The notes below the pieces were generated by a model. The model made no database searches. It was not told the origin of the DNA and saw nothing but the letters and a program-made list of their open reading frames with translations. This document shows positions 1 to 11,932 of a DNA stretch of 64,000 nt, one piece after another. The stretch comes from Pagrus major (lineage: Eukaryota > Chordata > Actinopteri > Spariformes > Sparidae), in NCBI RefSeq assembly GCF_040436345.1, contig NC_133225.1:22858040-22922039 (forward strand), written 5' to 3'. A program made the translations under genes and the position numbers. Position 1 is the stretch's first letter. Each line of letters starts with the position of its first letter.

Positions 1-193
1 GGACGAGGACGTCACGTTACCTTTCGCCCTGCGAGATGAGAACCTGAAGGGAGTGCTGTTCACCACACGGGCGCTACGAGAGCCCCACACGTACCGCATG
101 AAGGTCCGAGCCCTCTCCTACAGTGAAGACGGAGGCATCGAGTACCAGACGACCTTCATCGTCTACATCGCCGTCTCTGCCTACCCCTACTGA
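1..193 (+). CDS. hmcn1: hemicentin-1, C-terminal end of last coding exon (partial)
   Basis: Reading from base 2 there is an open frame of 63 codons ending at TGA 191-193. The peptide ends in FIVYIAVSAYPY, preceded by YRMKVRALSY and GIEYQTT, which I recognise as the extreme C-terminus of hemicentin-1, the fibulin-type C-terminal module. Hemicentins are very large secreted extracellular-matrix proteins made of a VWA domain, many immunoglobulin domains, EGF repeats and this module; they act at basement-membrane linkages. Only the last 63 residues are in the window and no intron is seen in this part. Synteny supports the call: HMCN1 lies in the same chromosomal neighbourhood as PTGS2 and PLA2G4A in human. 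Hemicentin-2 is the main alternative but is less likely because of this linkage. Confidence 0.88.
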   Translation, partial: DEDVTLPFALRDENLKGVLFTTRALREPHTYRMKVRALSYSEDGGIEYQTTFIVYIAVSAYPY

Positions 194-1035
194 GAGCACT
201 TTAAATGACGTGAGACAAAGGTGCGCTGATGACTTTGTGTCCTCCACATGTGGCACCACTGAGATGAGTGAGTGGGTGTGGTTTTGGAAGTTGCCACATC
301 AGTAAACAAACTGAGAAAAAAAGACTTTGTGTTGAGTGTGAGAGAGGCCAGTGAGTGCACACAGCCCTGAAGACACAAGGATTCAACGTGGAAACAGGCC
401 ACTGGAGGTTAACAGGAGACTTGGATGAAACTGGCTATTTATTGGCTTTAATCCCCGGAACCCTCGCCTCAGTCTGTCAGGACTTTTTAATTGAAATGTT
501 TTGATATTTTGCTTTGTTATTTTCCCCTGTCCCCTTCAGATTTATTTATAAGATCAACAAGATTTTACTCCTGAAAGCCAAAGCATCAACCTCTGGCTCA
601 GAAAGTAGGCTTCAACCCTACTCGAGAAATCTTAACCAGCCTTTTTATTTACATCTAACTATTATTAACTTATTGGGAAGTGCTTGAACGAGAAAAACGG
701 GCAGTTCCCACCTTTGTTTGGCCCTTTGTGTCATCGGTCACTGAAGTTTGACTGTTCAGATATGGTGCTCACGGTCAGAAAACTTGACCGTTACACGTTG
801 TACATCCTCAGGTAGTGGCCTATCATACACACAAGTGCATAGAAACCCTATCCAATCATTACACTGATTACATCATCAATGTGCCACACTGCTCCATCCA
901 ATAGTTGATACCAAGATGTATTTTATTTTTATGACTTGTACATATGTTTTGTTTTTCTCATAATGTATTGCCATACTGTACTTATTGTATCCATTTTGTA
1001 ATAAAAATGTAATAAATGAATATACACTGAAAATA
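194..1035 (+). other. hmcn1: hmcn1 3' UTR with two poly(A) signals
   Basis: After the TGA the sequence is non-coding and becomes AT-rich. Two AATAAA hexamers occur at 1000-1005 and 1011-1016, just after a T-rich stretch, so cleavage at about 1,025-1,035 is expected. The transcript end is inferred from these hexamers only. Confidence 0.6.
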
Positions 1036-1766
1036 GGCATAATGTATGACTGCAGTACTACTGCACATTACAGCAAACATGTCACATCTGGGTCGGGATT
1101 ATCAAACTAAGAAGATTAATTCTGAAAAGCCAAACACAGGAGAAAAAGATATATTTTAATGAAAGAAATGAGACACATTTTTCAGGCTACTTACATCAAA
1201 GTGTAAATCGTTGGTGATACTTGCACTCTGGATTAGCCAGTTAGAGGAGAAGGATTTACCCTGTGTCTGTCGTATTGTTTTTTGAATATATTTTTGTTTG
1301 TTCAATCTTTACATTTTATTCAGTAATATGTGTAATTCTTAATATCTCCAGTACCAAAAGGTCCGTATCTGAGGTTTGTCCTATTTACTGGAGTAGTGAA
1401 CCAAGTTTCCATTACATAAGAGCCTTATGGGATTGTAATGACTGTTTCAGCTATTAGTCAAACGCTCAGGTGTTGATGGGAAAATGGAGTTACTGCTTCT
1501 GAAAAACTTTATATTTTGATCGCAAAGCATACGTTATAAAGTTTTTTTCTTGGAAAAAGCCAATGCCCTTTGGGGTGTCCAAAATCAGGAATGAATGGAC
1601 TTCACAGAACCAGCTGTCTGCACTACATCGTCCATTAATTCCTGATAACGGACACCTCATCATGTATTATCCCTTACATAGTCACTCCAAAACATGTCTC
1701 AGAAGGTGTTTCAATCTACCTATTCTTAAGGTTTTTAGGGATTGATACTCAAAATTTTCCCTGAAA

Positions 1767-2040
1767 AGGTCTGCTGTGTAGGAGTAAGTGGCATCTAGTG
1801 GCGACGTTGGAGATTGCAACCAACTGGACACCCCTCATCTCACCCTCCCCTTTCCAGGAGTGTTGGAGAACCTATGATGGCCATCTCAGGAGTCAGTGTT
1901 TAGTTTGTCTGCGCTGGTCTACTGTAGATACAAAAGGCTCTTCTGAGGTAATGAAGACACCATTCTTAGTTTTAAGGGATCATACACCAAAGAAAACATA
2001 CTTATGAATATTATATTTCATGTCTGCCAATAAAATCCAA
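1767..2040 (+). repeat. Dispersed MITE-like repeat (TTAA family 5), degraded copy
   Basis: The stretch with GTGGCATCTAGTGGCGACG, then TTGCAACCAACTGGA, and near its end TATTATATTTCATGTCTGCC matches a repeat seen elsewhere in this window (46,530-46,750 and 56,873-56,986). The terminal inverted repeats are eroded here. The family is recognised from the other copies in the window and from general familiarity with teleost DNA; the edges are approximate. Confidence 0.6.
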
Positions 2041-2105
2041 AATCTCACTTTTAGCTATTTGAACATCGATACATAAAGGATAGAAGATCAAAACTTGTAT
2101 TCGCC

Positions 2106-2110
<5 letters not shown>

Positions 2111-2137
<27 letters not shown>
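2111..2137. repeat. (GT)n microsatellite
   Basis: Uninterrupted GT dinucleotides, about 13 units. Confidence 0.95.
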
Positions 2138-2140
<3 letters not shown>

Positions 2141-2164
2141 AAAACATAGAGTCACAACAAAGTT

Positions 2165-4223
2165 ATGATCAGCATTCACACCTTTTATTTTTTTCAAAAA
2201 AGCACAAACATAAAAAAGGAATATTGAGTAAGGCAGTTTGTACATCAGTTTGGTATGCTCCCTCGTCTTCTCGCCCTCGCCGAGAAGAGCGTCTCTGACC
2301 AGAAATACATGAAGCAGAAGAAGAAACCAGACTGTTCTTCTTTGTGTTTTCATGTAAAACTAGACGTTACTGCATTAGAAAAAGGAATCTAATGTCCGGA
2401 TGCATCATCACTGATGACAGTATTCAAACATGAAAAAGCCATGTCTAAATATCAACTGGTGAGTAAAACACAACTGTGGTGACACTTGTGTTTTAGAAAA
2501 AAAGCAACATCCATTAAGAAATTCCACTCAAGTGTTTGATCGGAGATGAGGAACAAAACATGAAGCTGGAACTGAATTCCTCTTTATCACTACGTCTACA
2601 TGAGGAGAAAGGTTGCTCGATTTTTAAAACAGCAACGTTTTGAACCGTAACACTTTGCTTTTTATTTCATTTACACTGTTTAAAGTTAGAACTCCACCAC
2701 TTTGTCGTTAGAACACACAATGGCAACTAAATCATCAACGTAAGCTACATAATTTCCATTAAAAGAAAGATAAATCATTTGGCAACAGATGTAATCTACC
2801 TGATAAGGCAGATAAAACTTGACCCTTCCAGTTTTCCTTCTCGATCTATAACAGACAATATCAGGATGTGTGGAGATTTGTTTGAATGATCAAGCATCAA
2901 TTTAAACTTGGATTCAATACAAAAGCCAAAAAAAGAATGTGATTTTTCCAGAGGAGACACATTAACATTTACAAAAGACTGGTATGAAATGCTTGAGAAA
3001 AAAACTCTCAAAAGTGGGATCATGCAAACAATATCTTTTTTTTTTTGTTAAATCACACAAAATATTCATCATTTTATCTTAGTCTCAATCTTAGTCTCGT
3101 ATTGTCAAACCTAGTAAGCAGTGTTTTTAATTTTGATTAAGTAGGGATTTGAGGCAAAAATCATTACTGTAAAACAACAACAAAAAACCAAGAGGAGGAT
3201 GTTTAATCCGAGATTATTTTTCTGTTAAATACCAAAATAAAAAAAGCAATCTGAGAAAAGGATCCTCATTTTCCTGAAAGTGCAGCTCCTATTAACAGTA
3301 CCAGTACATAAGCAGACAGAGACGATATGAGGAACAGTAAAATGGGATTAATAGAGCGGTGGTGGAGATGCATCGTGGGTAATAATCCTTAACTGGGGCA
3401 GCAGGCAGCGCTGAGAGGATGGATGGATGACACCAACCCCCACCCCCACTCCTCATGAAGCGTGGCGACCCCCGTGAGCAAATCCACCACCCTCCATCTG
3501 TGACTGTGCTTTTCAAGGGCCTCCCGCTGCTAAAGTGTAATATCGAGAGGCAATGAGAGGATTTACTGACAGAGAGTCAGGCTTTTATTCCACCAGGAAG
3601 TCTCTGCTGCTGAGAGAACACGAGAGAACGACGGATAAAACAAACACAGAGAGTTTTCCTGAGAGAAGCAAAGCTGAAACAGTCTGTGTGGAAGTCAGTG
3701 GAGGATACGCAGCGAGGAGTCGTGCCTGTTGTGTTTGTTTATACGAGTGTGTAGGTACTGTGTATAGCAGTGATTCCCAACCTTTTTGGACTTCTCATCA
3801 CATGTCCAATGATTTTTTGAGGCATGGAGAGGTCCACTGGGAACCACTGGTGTACAGAGTGAGTGCAGACTGTACAGGACTGACATGAAGAGATGTGGGG
3901 CGTTCTGTTAATAGATCAGGGACGCAGCACGGACATGTGGGGTGTGAAGTTATCTGTAGCACCCTGTGAGGAATACAATTGAGTAGGCTGTGATTGTGCA
4001 TAGAGAGAAAGAAGAAAACCCTTATTTAACCTGGTGTGACCCAGATTTGATTTGATTTTTTCAGTCTAGCCTTGAACACAGCAGGATTCAACACCAGGTT
4101 AAAAAATAAGTTGTTCCTTTTAGTCACTATGCTATCTGTTAGATTACATGAACAGTACAGTACTGAGGCAGTCCTCCTGTATCTGTTGGTGATGTGGAGT
4201 GGACTGATCCTCTGCTTCCTCTT
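2165..4223 (-). other. arpc5: Probable arpc5 3' UTR
   Basis: No other gene is visible downstream of the arpc5 stop codon. On the minus strand an AATAAA lies at 2,184-2,189, followed by a GT-rich stretch of the kind expected just past a cleavage site. A nearer AATAAA at 3,584-3,589 could give a shorter UTR. A short repeat-like stretch beginning GTGATTCCCAACCTTTTT near 3,769 lies inside. The length is inference. Confidence 0.4.
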
Positions 4224-7200
4224 TTAGACTGTCTTCCTTGCTGTTAGTACCCTGACGATGCTGCCCACTCCTCCAGCTGCCAGAGCCTGCAGACACAGGA
4301 GGAGAAATACAGTCAGTACTGAAACAGATTCTTTACAGTCCCACCAGGGCCCCAAACTTTAGACCATCCAAACATGTGTTTGAATTATTTCTAAAGCTAC
4401 AGAGGAAACTACAGAGACTTTTATATTTCAAACACATCCTCAATTATCCAAATGTACAAAAAAGGCTGTATGTCTTTAGACATTAGACCTACAGCTAAAT
4501 CTTACTCATCACTATCATCTCAAATGTCAGCTTCTCTCTCATGTCAAGCCACTTTTATCGGTCTATTCTAAAATCATTGAGGGATGCACTGATGTGACTC
4601 ACATCAGAGCCAAGACTGACCATATTAACCAGATCAGGCACCAATCCTTGTGAAGTACTTCTGTTTAGAACAATATCATTAAGGTTTTCACAGGAGTAAA
4701 AATAAACATGATGCACAAACAGCCCCATTTATAATTTATACAGTAACACAAGTGATGTAAAGTCACATGTAATGCGTAATGTTACCATGCACGCGTGCAG
4801 AGGTTGGATTGGTGCATTCATAAAATAAAAAGTTTGACTGTCACCCCTGTCACTTTAATTTTATGTCAGACGGTGAGGTGTAAATATTTACCTTTTCATG
4901 CCACTGCAGTAGGACTGCGCTGCTGTTTTCTGACGGCCTCTCGAAGCCTTTGTAGATATATTTCATCAGCAGGTCCACGCCGTTCTTGTCGAGGGACTGA
5001 ACACCTTTCTCAATGTCGCTGCTCTTAAAGGCGCTGAGCACCTTCAGCACCAAACCCTCTGCACGATCCTGAAAGAAAAGAAATGGAAAGAGAAGCGCTG
5101 TTACAGAGTTCAGGTAATTAGAAGCTTGTTCCAGACCTCTATAGCACTGCCTATTTGTAAGATAGATATGAGTAATAACGTCAAACAAACTTCACTTCAT
5201 AAAAGTTAAAGCAAAACTTGTTCCTGACCTAAACTGGCACAAGGTTTTAGCTGCTTTCTCCTCTGAAAATACACAAGCTCTGCTACAATATGTGCATCAG
5301 ACGGACAATATCTCTTCTGTACTGTACGTGTCCACGGAACCTCTTCTCACAAATGTCTTTAAATAAGTAAGTGAGTTAGAAACCAAATCCACCTTGACGT
5401 TCTGGTTCTTTGTGTTGATTGGTGGGTTCTTCAGAACTGCTTGCAGAGCCTCCATCAGATTTCCTGTGCAGGGAGGGTTAAGGATGCAACGCAGCACAGC
5501 AGGGGACAAATGTGACCAAACATTAAACATAAGAACAGTGTCAAGGCATCGCAATTGTCTGTGTTAATGTATTAGCTTCTGACTACGATCCGGGTCTTAT
5601 CTCAGGTTATCAGTTGGTGGATTTGTAATTGTACTTAGAATAAGATCAAGATCTGGTGAACGAGCTTTTTGCTATTTCTCTACAAAAAACAAACTGCCTG
5701 ATGACCTGAGATCTGTCACAACTGTCTCCACTTTCAAAACTGAAAACATTTCAGTTTCCTCACAGTTATGATCAGTTCCTGTCTGTGTGGTTTATGTCTG
5801 CAGGGGGGCTCTGGGTTCCTCACTGTCTTTGTGTGGGTGTTTGCACATTTTAATGTAAAGCACATTGATTACTGATGCCAATATGGGCACATATTTTTTC
5901 ATAATATAGGAGAGAAAGTTCAGTTTCTCCCATATTGGATTTACATATTATTATCAAGATGGAACATTGGAAGATGCAGACATAATGTTTTGTTGTTTTT
6001 CCAAGCACACATTCACTGAAAGAAAAGAAAACTACTAAGTCGTCTTATCGGCAGAAATATTTATTTTGGGCCGATGCTGAAAGCCTGTATCAACCGATAC
6101 CAATGACATTTGATATTATAGCGCATCCTCACTCATGTCTATACAGGCTGTGAAGAGAGCACTTTGTAGTAGGGGTAGACCGATAATCAGGCCAATATTC
6201 AGCATTTTTCCAATTATCGGTATCTTTTTCTGTCTGATTGCTGATAAAATGATTCTGAATCTGCAAAGTTAGTAGTAACTAAATATGTCAAATAAATGTG
6301 TTGGAGAGGAACTATTTAGTAGCATGTTGATGAAGGTTCTCAGTATATAAAGACGCAGAAAAAGGAAATACTCAAGTAAAGTCCCTCAAACAAACAGAAC
6401 TTAAGTACTGTAGAACTGAAGAACTGTACGTAGATTTATTCAATCACTGGTTGTTCAAAATTTTGATACGAATAGTTTCATTTTTACTGTAAATAAATAT
6501 CGGCCCCAAAATTGTTTTTCAGTCTCCTTGATTTCTAATAATCACTATTGGCCCTGAAAAGGGTGCATCGGTCGACCCCTACATCTTGGTGCAACTTGAC
6601 AAAACCCAGAGTCCACTCACTCGCACAGGGCAGCATTAAGAGGGGCCCTTGGGCCAAAATTGTCCACTCAAAGGTTCAATTTGGCTCTCAAGAGGTTTGT
6701 AGTGAAAAAAAAAAAATGAATTACAATAATGTTTTTGCTGGGATTTTGTTGTTGTTGTTGTTGTTGTTGTATAACAATTTATAGAGTAGGTATTAGCTGC
6801 TGGTGCTTTTGGCCCCTGGCCCCCCAGTCTGTTTAAGGTTCTGCACCTCTGCTCAAGCAAAAACATCTGCTAGAAGTTCAGCAGAGGCTATTACATTCAC
6901 GCAAGTACCTTCCATAGTTACAGTACTGTTTTCATGCTCATATACTGAGCATTGTACTGGAAGAGACTGGAAAAAATGTGAACCTATCCTTTAACTCTCC
7001 TCCACTGCAACACAAGGTGGGAGGTGGCTGTCTTATTCAATGAGGAAGTGGAGCACTTTCATGCCTTATAAGGCATATGAGACTGCAGACTGCCTCCAGC
7101 ACAGCAAAAGCCTCTTTACATACCAAAATGTGAGTGTCGGAATAATGAGAAAGCAGGTTTCCTGCTCCTGAGACAAACCTCAGCTTCTGCAACACGCATC

Positions 7201-7669
7201 TTACTGAGCTCAGTTGCAAAAAAAACATGATAAAGTGAGAGTACTTGGAGTCACTGCGGTTAATAACATGTTTAAATGCTGAGCTTGTATTATACAAATG
7301 TAAACTAGCTTGCAGACGCCTCTGTCTTGGCGCTGTCATCCCTGGAATGTGACTGTCAGGCAAGTCTGGACAGTAACCGGCCTACCTGCTAAACGCCCAT
7401 TGAAACAGGCAGCAACAGCAAACAGTCAGCAAGCGGATAAATCATCGGCCTGGATAAACACAGACTGTTTGTTTTCCTCAGCAGGTCGTGCATGCTAACA
7501 CGCAGGCTAGCTAATCATGTAAAGGATATTGCCTGATGAGGGAGTCCACCTCTGCCTCGTCAGGACCCAGCTGGTTTTCTCCTCCGTCCTCCTCGTCCAC
7601 GAATTTGTTCTCGTCGTACTCGTCCACATCCACTCGCCTGAAGCGGGCGGACATGGTGCTCTTCGACAT
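4224..7669 (-). CDS. arpc5: Actin-related protein 2/3 complex subunit 5 (p16-Arc), complete, 4 exons
   Basis: Coding exons on the minus strand are 7669-7530, 5465-5393, 5068-4892 and 4286-4224. They join in frame to 150 aa, against 151 in human ARPC5. The protein starts [20 protein letters not shown] and continues with the acidic stretch [20 protein letters not shown]. It then carries [14 protein letters not shown], the core [26 protein letters not shown], and the end [17 protein letters not shown]5 is the smallest subunit of the seven-protein Arp2/3 complex, which nucleates branched actin filaments in the cytoplasm; it helps tether ARPC1 to the rest of the complex. The start is the first ATG of this conserved N-terminus. 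Introns 2 and 3 are ordinary GT-AG; intron 1 is AT-AC (see its own entry). Teleosts can carry two arpc5 paralogues, and I cannot tell which one this is. ARPC5L is less likely, since the N-terminus matches ARPC5. Confidence 0.96.
6169..6582. mobile_element. Non-autonomous DNA transposon (MITE) in arpc5 intron 1
   Basis: The left end GTAGGGGTAGACCGAT (6,169-6,184) and the right end ATCGGTCGACCCCTAC (6,567-6,582) are inverted copies matching at 15 of 16 bases. The roughly 414 bp between them has no coding capacity. The termini resemble hAT-like teleost MITEs, but I could not define a clean target duplication, so the superfamily is uncertain. Confidence 0.75.
6749..6770. repeat. (TTG)n trinucleotide repeat
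   Basis: About seven TTG units inside arpc5 intron 1. Confidence 0.85.
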
Positions 7670-7925
7670 GTCGGCGGCGGTTTGGGCGTTTTATTCTTAA
7701 CCGAAAAGGACCAGAGTTGAAGCTCAAGTCCGGCCTTTTTTCTGCTCTTTACAGCGCTTTTCTTCGACACGGCTGTCACCACAGGCAGGCTGCTTCCTGA
7801 CTTCCTCGCCCTTTTCTCTGTGCGGTTTTTGCTTCCGTTTTACCCGACACCGCCTCCTAGTGGACGAAATGTGATACTGCAGCCCGCTGTCTGTACTTCC
7901 TGTTTTTGGCCGCTAGAGGGCGATC
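7670..7925 (-). promoter_or_regulatory. arpc5: arpc5 5' UTR and promoter region, with CTCF-like motif
   Basis: This is the sequence directly upstream of the arpc5 ATG; it is GC-richer than its surroundings and no TATA box is seen. At 7,910-7,922 it holds CCGCTAGAGGGCG, close to the core CTCF binding consensus. The position of the transcription start is not visible. Confidence 0.4.
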
Positions 7926-8506
7926 GAACACAAGACATGAAATCAGTGTCCGAGAAAGCAGCATACAGACAAAACTAACCATTTTACTCTGTCATCATTA
8001 GTCAACACATTTTATGACAACGAACCAAAAAGAAATACAACATGAAATGACATAAAATAAATAAGAATATAAGAAATAAAATAATAATAAAAGAAATTAA
8101 AAAAATAAAAATGTCTATGCATAAGAATTAATCCTGGAATTTAATTTTAAAAAGTTTCTAAAGAATGATGATAGCAAAAAAAAAAAAAGGCAAGAACATA
8201 TATTTGTATATAAACACACACATCTGATGAATATTTATGTCACATACTGAAATGATTTTTTGAAAAGGGCATGCATAAAAAACTTTTTTATTTTTTTATT
8301 TTCTGTAAATTGTATCTCTTAAATTGTTATCTAAATGTTGTTTTAGAGTCTACGACACTCATCCAGACATATAAAACTACAACAGCATTTTCAATGTATC
8401 TAATTTTTGAATATATTTTTGCAACAGTTTGATTTTAATATGGTGTATTTGAAATAAATCTTGGAAATATTACCACGGATATAACCTTGGTTTATCACCT
8501 TGCATT

Positions 8507-8530
8507 CATGTATTTATTTATTTATTTATT
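8507..8530. repeat. (ATTT)n short tandem repeat
   Basis: About five TATT/ATTT units in AT-rich intergenic DNA. Confidence 0.8.
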
Positions 8531-8810
8531 GACTTTTAATGAACTGTATTATCAATAATACATGCTTAATTACTTTCCAAAACACACATTTCGTCGTCTT
8601 TGAAAAGTCTTCCAAGGACAAGATTTTGTAGCTTACTGTAAGATCAACAAATGCTAACAAATCACAAATGTTATTTATCTAAGAATTTATTTGTTATTCT
8701 GGTCCTTCGCAATCCATATTTCTTCTGTCTATTGTATCTTTTTATAAACACACACACAAAAAAAGAAAACATAGCCTTAAAATTAGGCAACCGTCTTCAC
8801 AAAATTTTTT

Positions 8811-9040
8811 AGTCCAACTCAAAATCTTAAGCTTTGAAACAAATTTCTTTTTTTGATAAGACATTTCACTTTTTTAAATTGAATCTTCTGTATTCTGTAT
8901 TTCACAGCTCACTGTGAACAATTTTTGAAAAACAGAATTTTTTGTTCCTAGAACGTTAGGATTCAAGTTTCTCAAAAACAAATACATCATCTCAACAACA
9001 GATTATAGGTTGGCAAAACTTTCATTTATTTCAAAACTTG
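8811..9040 (+). repeat. Diverged dispersed repeat, copy A
   Basis: It shares ordered blocks with 11,933-12,146: GTCCAA.TCAAA, CTTAAGCTTTGAAA, TCTGTATTTCACA, GATTCAAG and AGGTTGGCAAAACTTT. The spacing is similar and the orientation the same. It encodes nothing recognisable and its edges are approximate. Confidence 0.65.
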
Positions 9041-10124
9041 AGTTTGAGTTTTACTTCAAATTGAAAAAGAGATGTTGCCTTGATGATGATGGGTCATTAG
9101 CAATGTTTACCGTTTGTGTTAAAAAAAAAAAGCTGACATAGACAAAAAAAATACAACAAAAACTTAAATATTACTAAATAAATGAATTTTAAATAAATTA
9201 AAAATGCAGTCATAAAACACACAACAGTGAGTCAGAAAAATTAATTTCCAATTCAACTTTATTGTCAGATTACTTACATTCAATAAAATATTGTCTAATC
9301 ATTCCAAGACAATACAGCATGCTAAAAAATAATTTTAAAAAGCACACAATCAGTTTCTGTAAAAGTTTTAAAATAAATTATTTTAAGAGGATCATTAGGA
9401 ATTGTATATAAAAAAAACAATGGAAAACTTTCTGCACTGAGACAAATGAAGACAAATGAAGACCTTCAGCAAAATGATGCTAATATGTACGACTGTTTGA
9501 ACAGTCTTGTATCAGTGGGAATAGATTTTCATTCCATTTAAAGAATATCCATGTTTCCACTAATCTTTAATCAAAACAGGCAGCCTGAGATCAACAGCAA
9601 CAGTATAACGCAATTCACACATGCGATTTCCACATGAAGATTTCCACAGGGTGGCATTCAGCTTGACTATTGTATGGACGAAGGTTTCAGGAATGAAGCA
9701 GGAATTGGAGACTGTGGGCCTCCCCTCAGACAAAGCTTTAAAAAAAATGACCCTCACCCCTCCCTCTTAGTGAACTTTGCTTAGTTTCGCTCGATTCCTG
9801 GAAACCTATGGGATCATGATTATGTTCTTTGATCACATACACATTCAACAGTTGAGCCAAGATAGCCTAAATTACTGTTTGGCATAACTTCAGACTTACA
9901 ACAAATACATAGAAATGGTCCGTCCTAAGGCCATTTAGGACGTTTAACAGTAGAAATGACCCAAAACTACAATATCTTTAAGTAAATCACATATTTTGGA
10001 TATTCTGTGCGATCTCTTCTGGTAACTAATGTAAAATTTTTCACTCTCATTCACAGAGCCTCTCCCGAAACCTCTCACTTCAAAAACCTCTGGAAGAAGT
10101 TTTGTTTGGCACAAACTAAACAAT

Positions 10125-10125
<1 letters not shown>

Positions 10126-10195
<70 letters not shown>
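10126..10195. repeat. (CA)n microsatellite
   Basis: About 35 uninterrupted CA units on the + strand. Confidence 0.97.
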
Positions 10196-10198
<3 letters not shown>

Positions 10199-10336
10199 GG
10201 GTATTGTAAGAGTGTGATAACCCTGCACAGCACACAAATCATTTACCTCTAAAACTGCATGGGCTTTGACTCTGATATGACCCAGATGCAACTGCTCCAC
10301 TGATTAAATCTGGGTTTTATTGGCTAGAATCCAAAC

Positions 10337-10399
10337 TGTGTATGTGTGTGTGTGTATGTGTGTGTGTGTGTGTGTTTGTGCTACTGTGTGTGTGTGTGT
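10337..10399. repeat. Imperfect (TG)n microsatellite
   Basis: TG repeat with a few interruptions (TATG, TTTG, CTAC), in the opposite sense to the CA array about 140 bp upstream. Confidence 0.9.
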
Positions 10400-11932
10400 C
10401 GAGTCACTTTGTCTACTGACCACTTCACAGCAGTGTAAGTATTCACTTAACCTGCAAGTCATCCCGCAGACCACCGCAGCTCAGCTCCGTGACGTCAGCA
10501 TTTTCCTGCGTCACATGAAAAGTGCATTTTTTCTCTCTTCAGGAAGTCAGACACTCTTTCCATGTCGCCAATTCACACACTCCTCTTTATTTGAATCATA
10601 GTTTGGAATAAACACAAACGGACATATCCGCTTGTCGAGCTGCAAGAAGACAAATGGGTGAACGTTTTCGGCGCCTTACAATCTTCTCCTCCTCAAACTC
10701 ATGAGCTCATGTGAAACTCTGGCTGGGAGTCCTGTGATGTTGCCAAGGGTAACAGGGACACAATTCACTGGTATGGATCCTGAGCAATAGAAACTAGCTC
10801 ATAACACACAGGCCTTTTCTGGGAAGTGAAGCAAGTGGGACACACCTCTGCTTCACTTATGCCTCTTTTTTAGCTGGAAGTGGAATTTTTAATTTCCTTA
10901 TCTGTGCTGTCTAGACTGCTGGCCCTCTGCCTCAGGAGGAGAAAGGATAACACCAGATAATGTATTTCCCATTGAGGGCCTCACATTCCTTTCAACATAC
11001 ACACATCTGACATGACTGACCGGGGACTGGTCTGTTTCAGAAAGAGTGAGAAAATGCTGCTCACTGCACTGAACCTTTCCTATGGAAGTGTAAAGTTAAA
11101 TAACGTAACCATAATGGCAGGAGTGGATGACTGTGACACGGAGAAGTCTTATTCAAACCCCTGTACACACACTCACAAACACACACACACATACTCAAAA
11201 AGCCTTGCGTGCGTTGGTCATGAGTGTCCTCATTGCGAGCTTTGTGGAGTGCCCCAACCCGTCTGTGCTATGTGAATGACTCAGCACATCAAAAGGCGAG
11301 GATGCAGGCACATACATGACCCTCACGTGAATGTGCAAATTAGCAAGCCCTGGAAAATTTCAATATTTCACTTTCCCCTCCTTCTGTACGCTGCACACTA
11401 AGACAGACAGGCACATGGAGCCTCTCAGAAGCTGTCTGTGGACTCAGATGTGCGGGGCGCTGGGCCAGGTGCTTCCGTGCCAGAGGAAAAAGGCCTAACT
11501 CCATAGCAAAGTATCCTAAGCACATAATTAGTACTTTCACATGAGAGGAATATTGCTCTTGGATGATGACTTAATTGGGGAATGTAATGAATTAGCGGGT
11601 GCTGCGTTGGAGCAGGTCTGCAGGCTGGGAGAGACTGTGTGTGGCTTCCTCCTCTCTGGAGGTGAAAGTGCTTTGGGTTTGTTGTTCTGTATCGTCACAG
11701 CAGCGTGTTGAGATTAAAATAACGTGATGTTTTTGGCTTTTATTTTATGAAATAACACATCAGTCATCATAAGAGTCCTGTCTGGAACAGTGTTGTTTCA
11801 TCTGCGTTTGAAGGACTAGTACAACCAAATCACATTAGTTGTATCTGTCCATGCAGCTGGTTTTGGTTACTGTTTAAAACAGGATGAGAAAATGTGTTTC
11901 AGTTGGACTTTAGTTGGGTTTTATTGAGTTGT

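Larger units (their letters stand above)
1036..2164. other. hmcn1-arpc5 convergent intergenic spacer
   Basis: No coding potential recognised. The spacer contains a dispersed teleost repeat (about 1,767-2,040) and a GT microsatellite (2,111-2,137). The two flanking genes converge here tail to tail. Confidence 0.5.
5466..7529 (-). other. arpc5: U12-type AT-AC intron 1 of arpc5
   Basis: The exon 1 frame ends ...ATC AGG CA and is followed directly by ATATCCTTT, the U12-class 5' splice site. Upstream of exon 2 the minus strand reads TCCTTAAC (5,484-5,477), a perfect U12 branch-point consensus, then CCTCCCTGCAC. The intron therefore ends in AC, about a dozen bases past the branch site. Joining CA to the A of AGGAAAT restores glutamine and the known ARPC5 reading frame (RQGN). 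No GT-AG pair gives this junction. The intron also holds a MITE (6,169-6,582). Confidence 0.9.

Noticed and set aside
5459..5465. Conventional CAG acceptor overlapping the arpc5 exon 2 start
   Set aside because: Splicing after GCACAG would shift the frame and lose the conserved RQGN junction, and the donor side offers no matching GT. The AT-AC solution fits both frame and U12 signals.
4572..6133. A single large MITE suggested by GAGGGATGCACT at 4,573 and GCGCATCCTCAC at 6,121
   Set aside because: The two ends bracket arpc5 exons 2 and 3 and match only partly, so they are more likely unrelated repeat fragments.
9944..10300. 118-codon minus-strand frame
   Set aside because: It runs through the CA microsatellite and has no recognisable sequence outside it.
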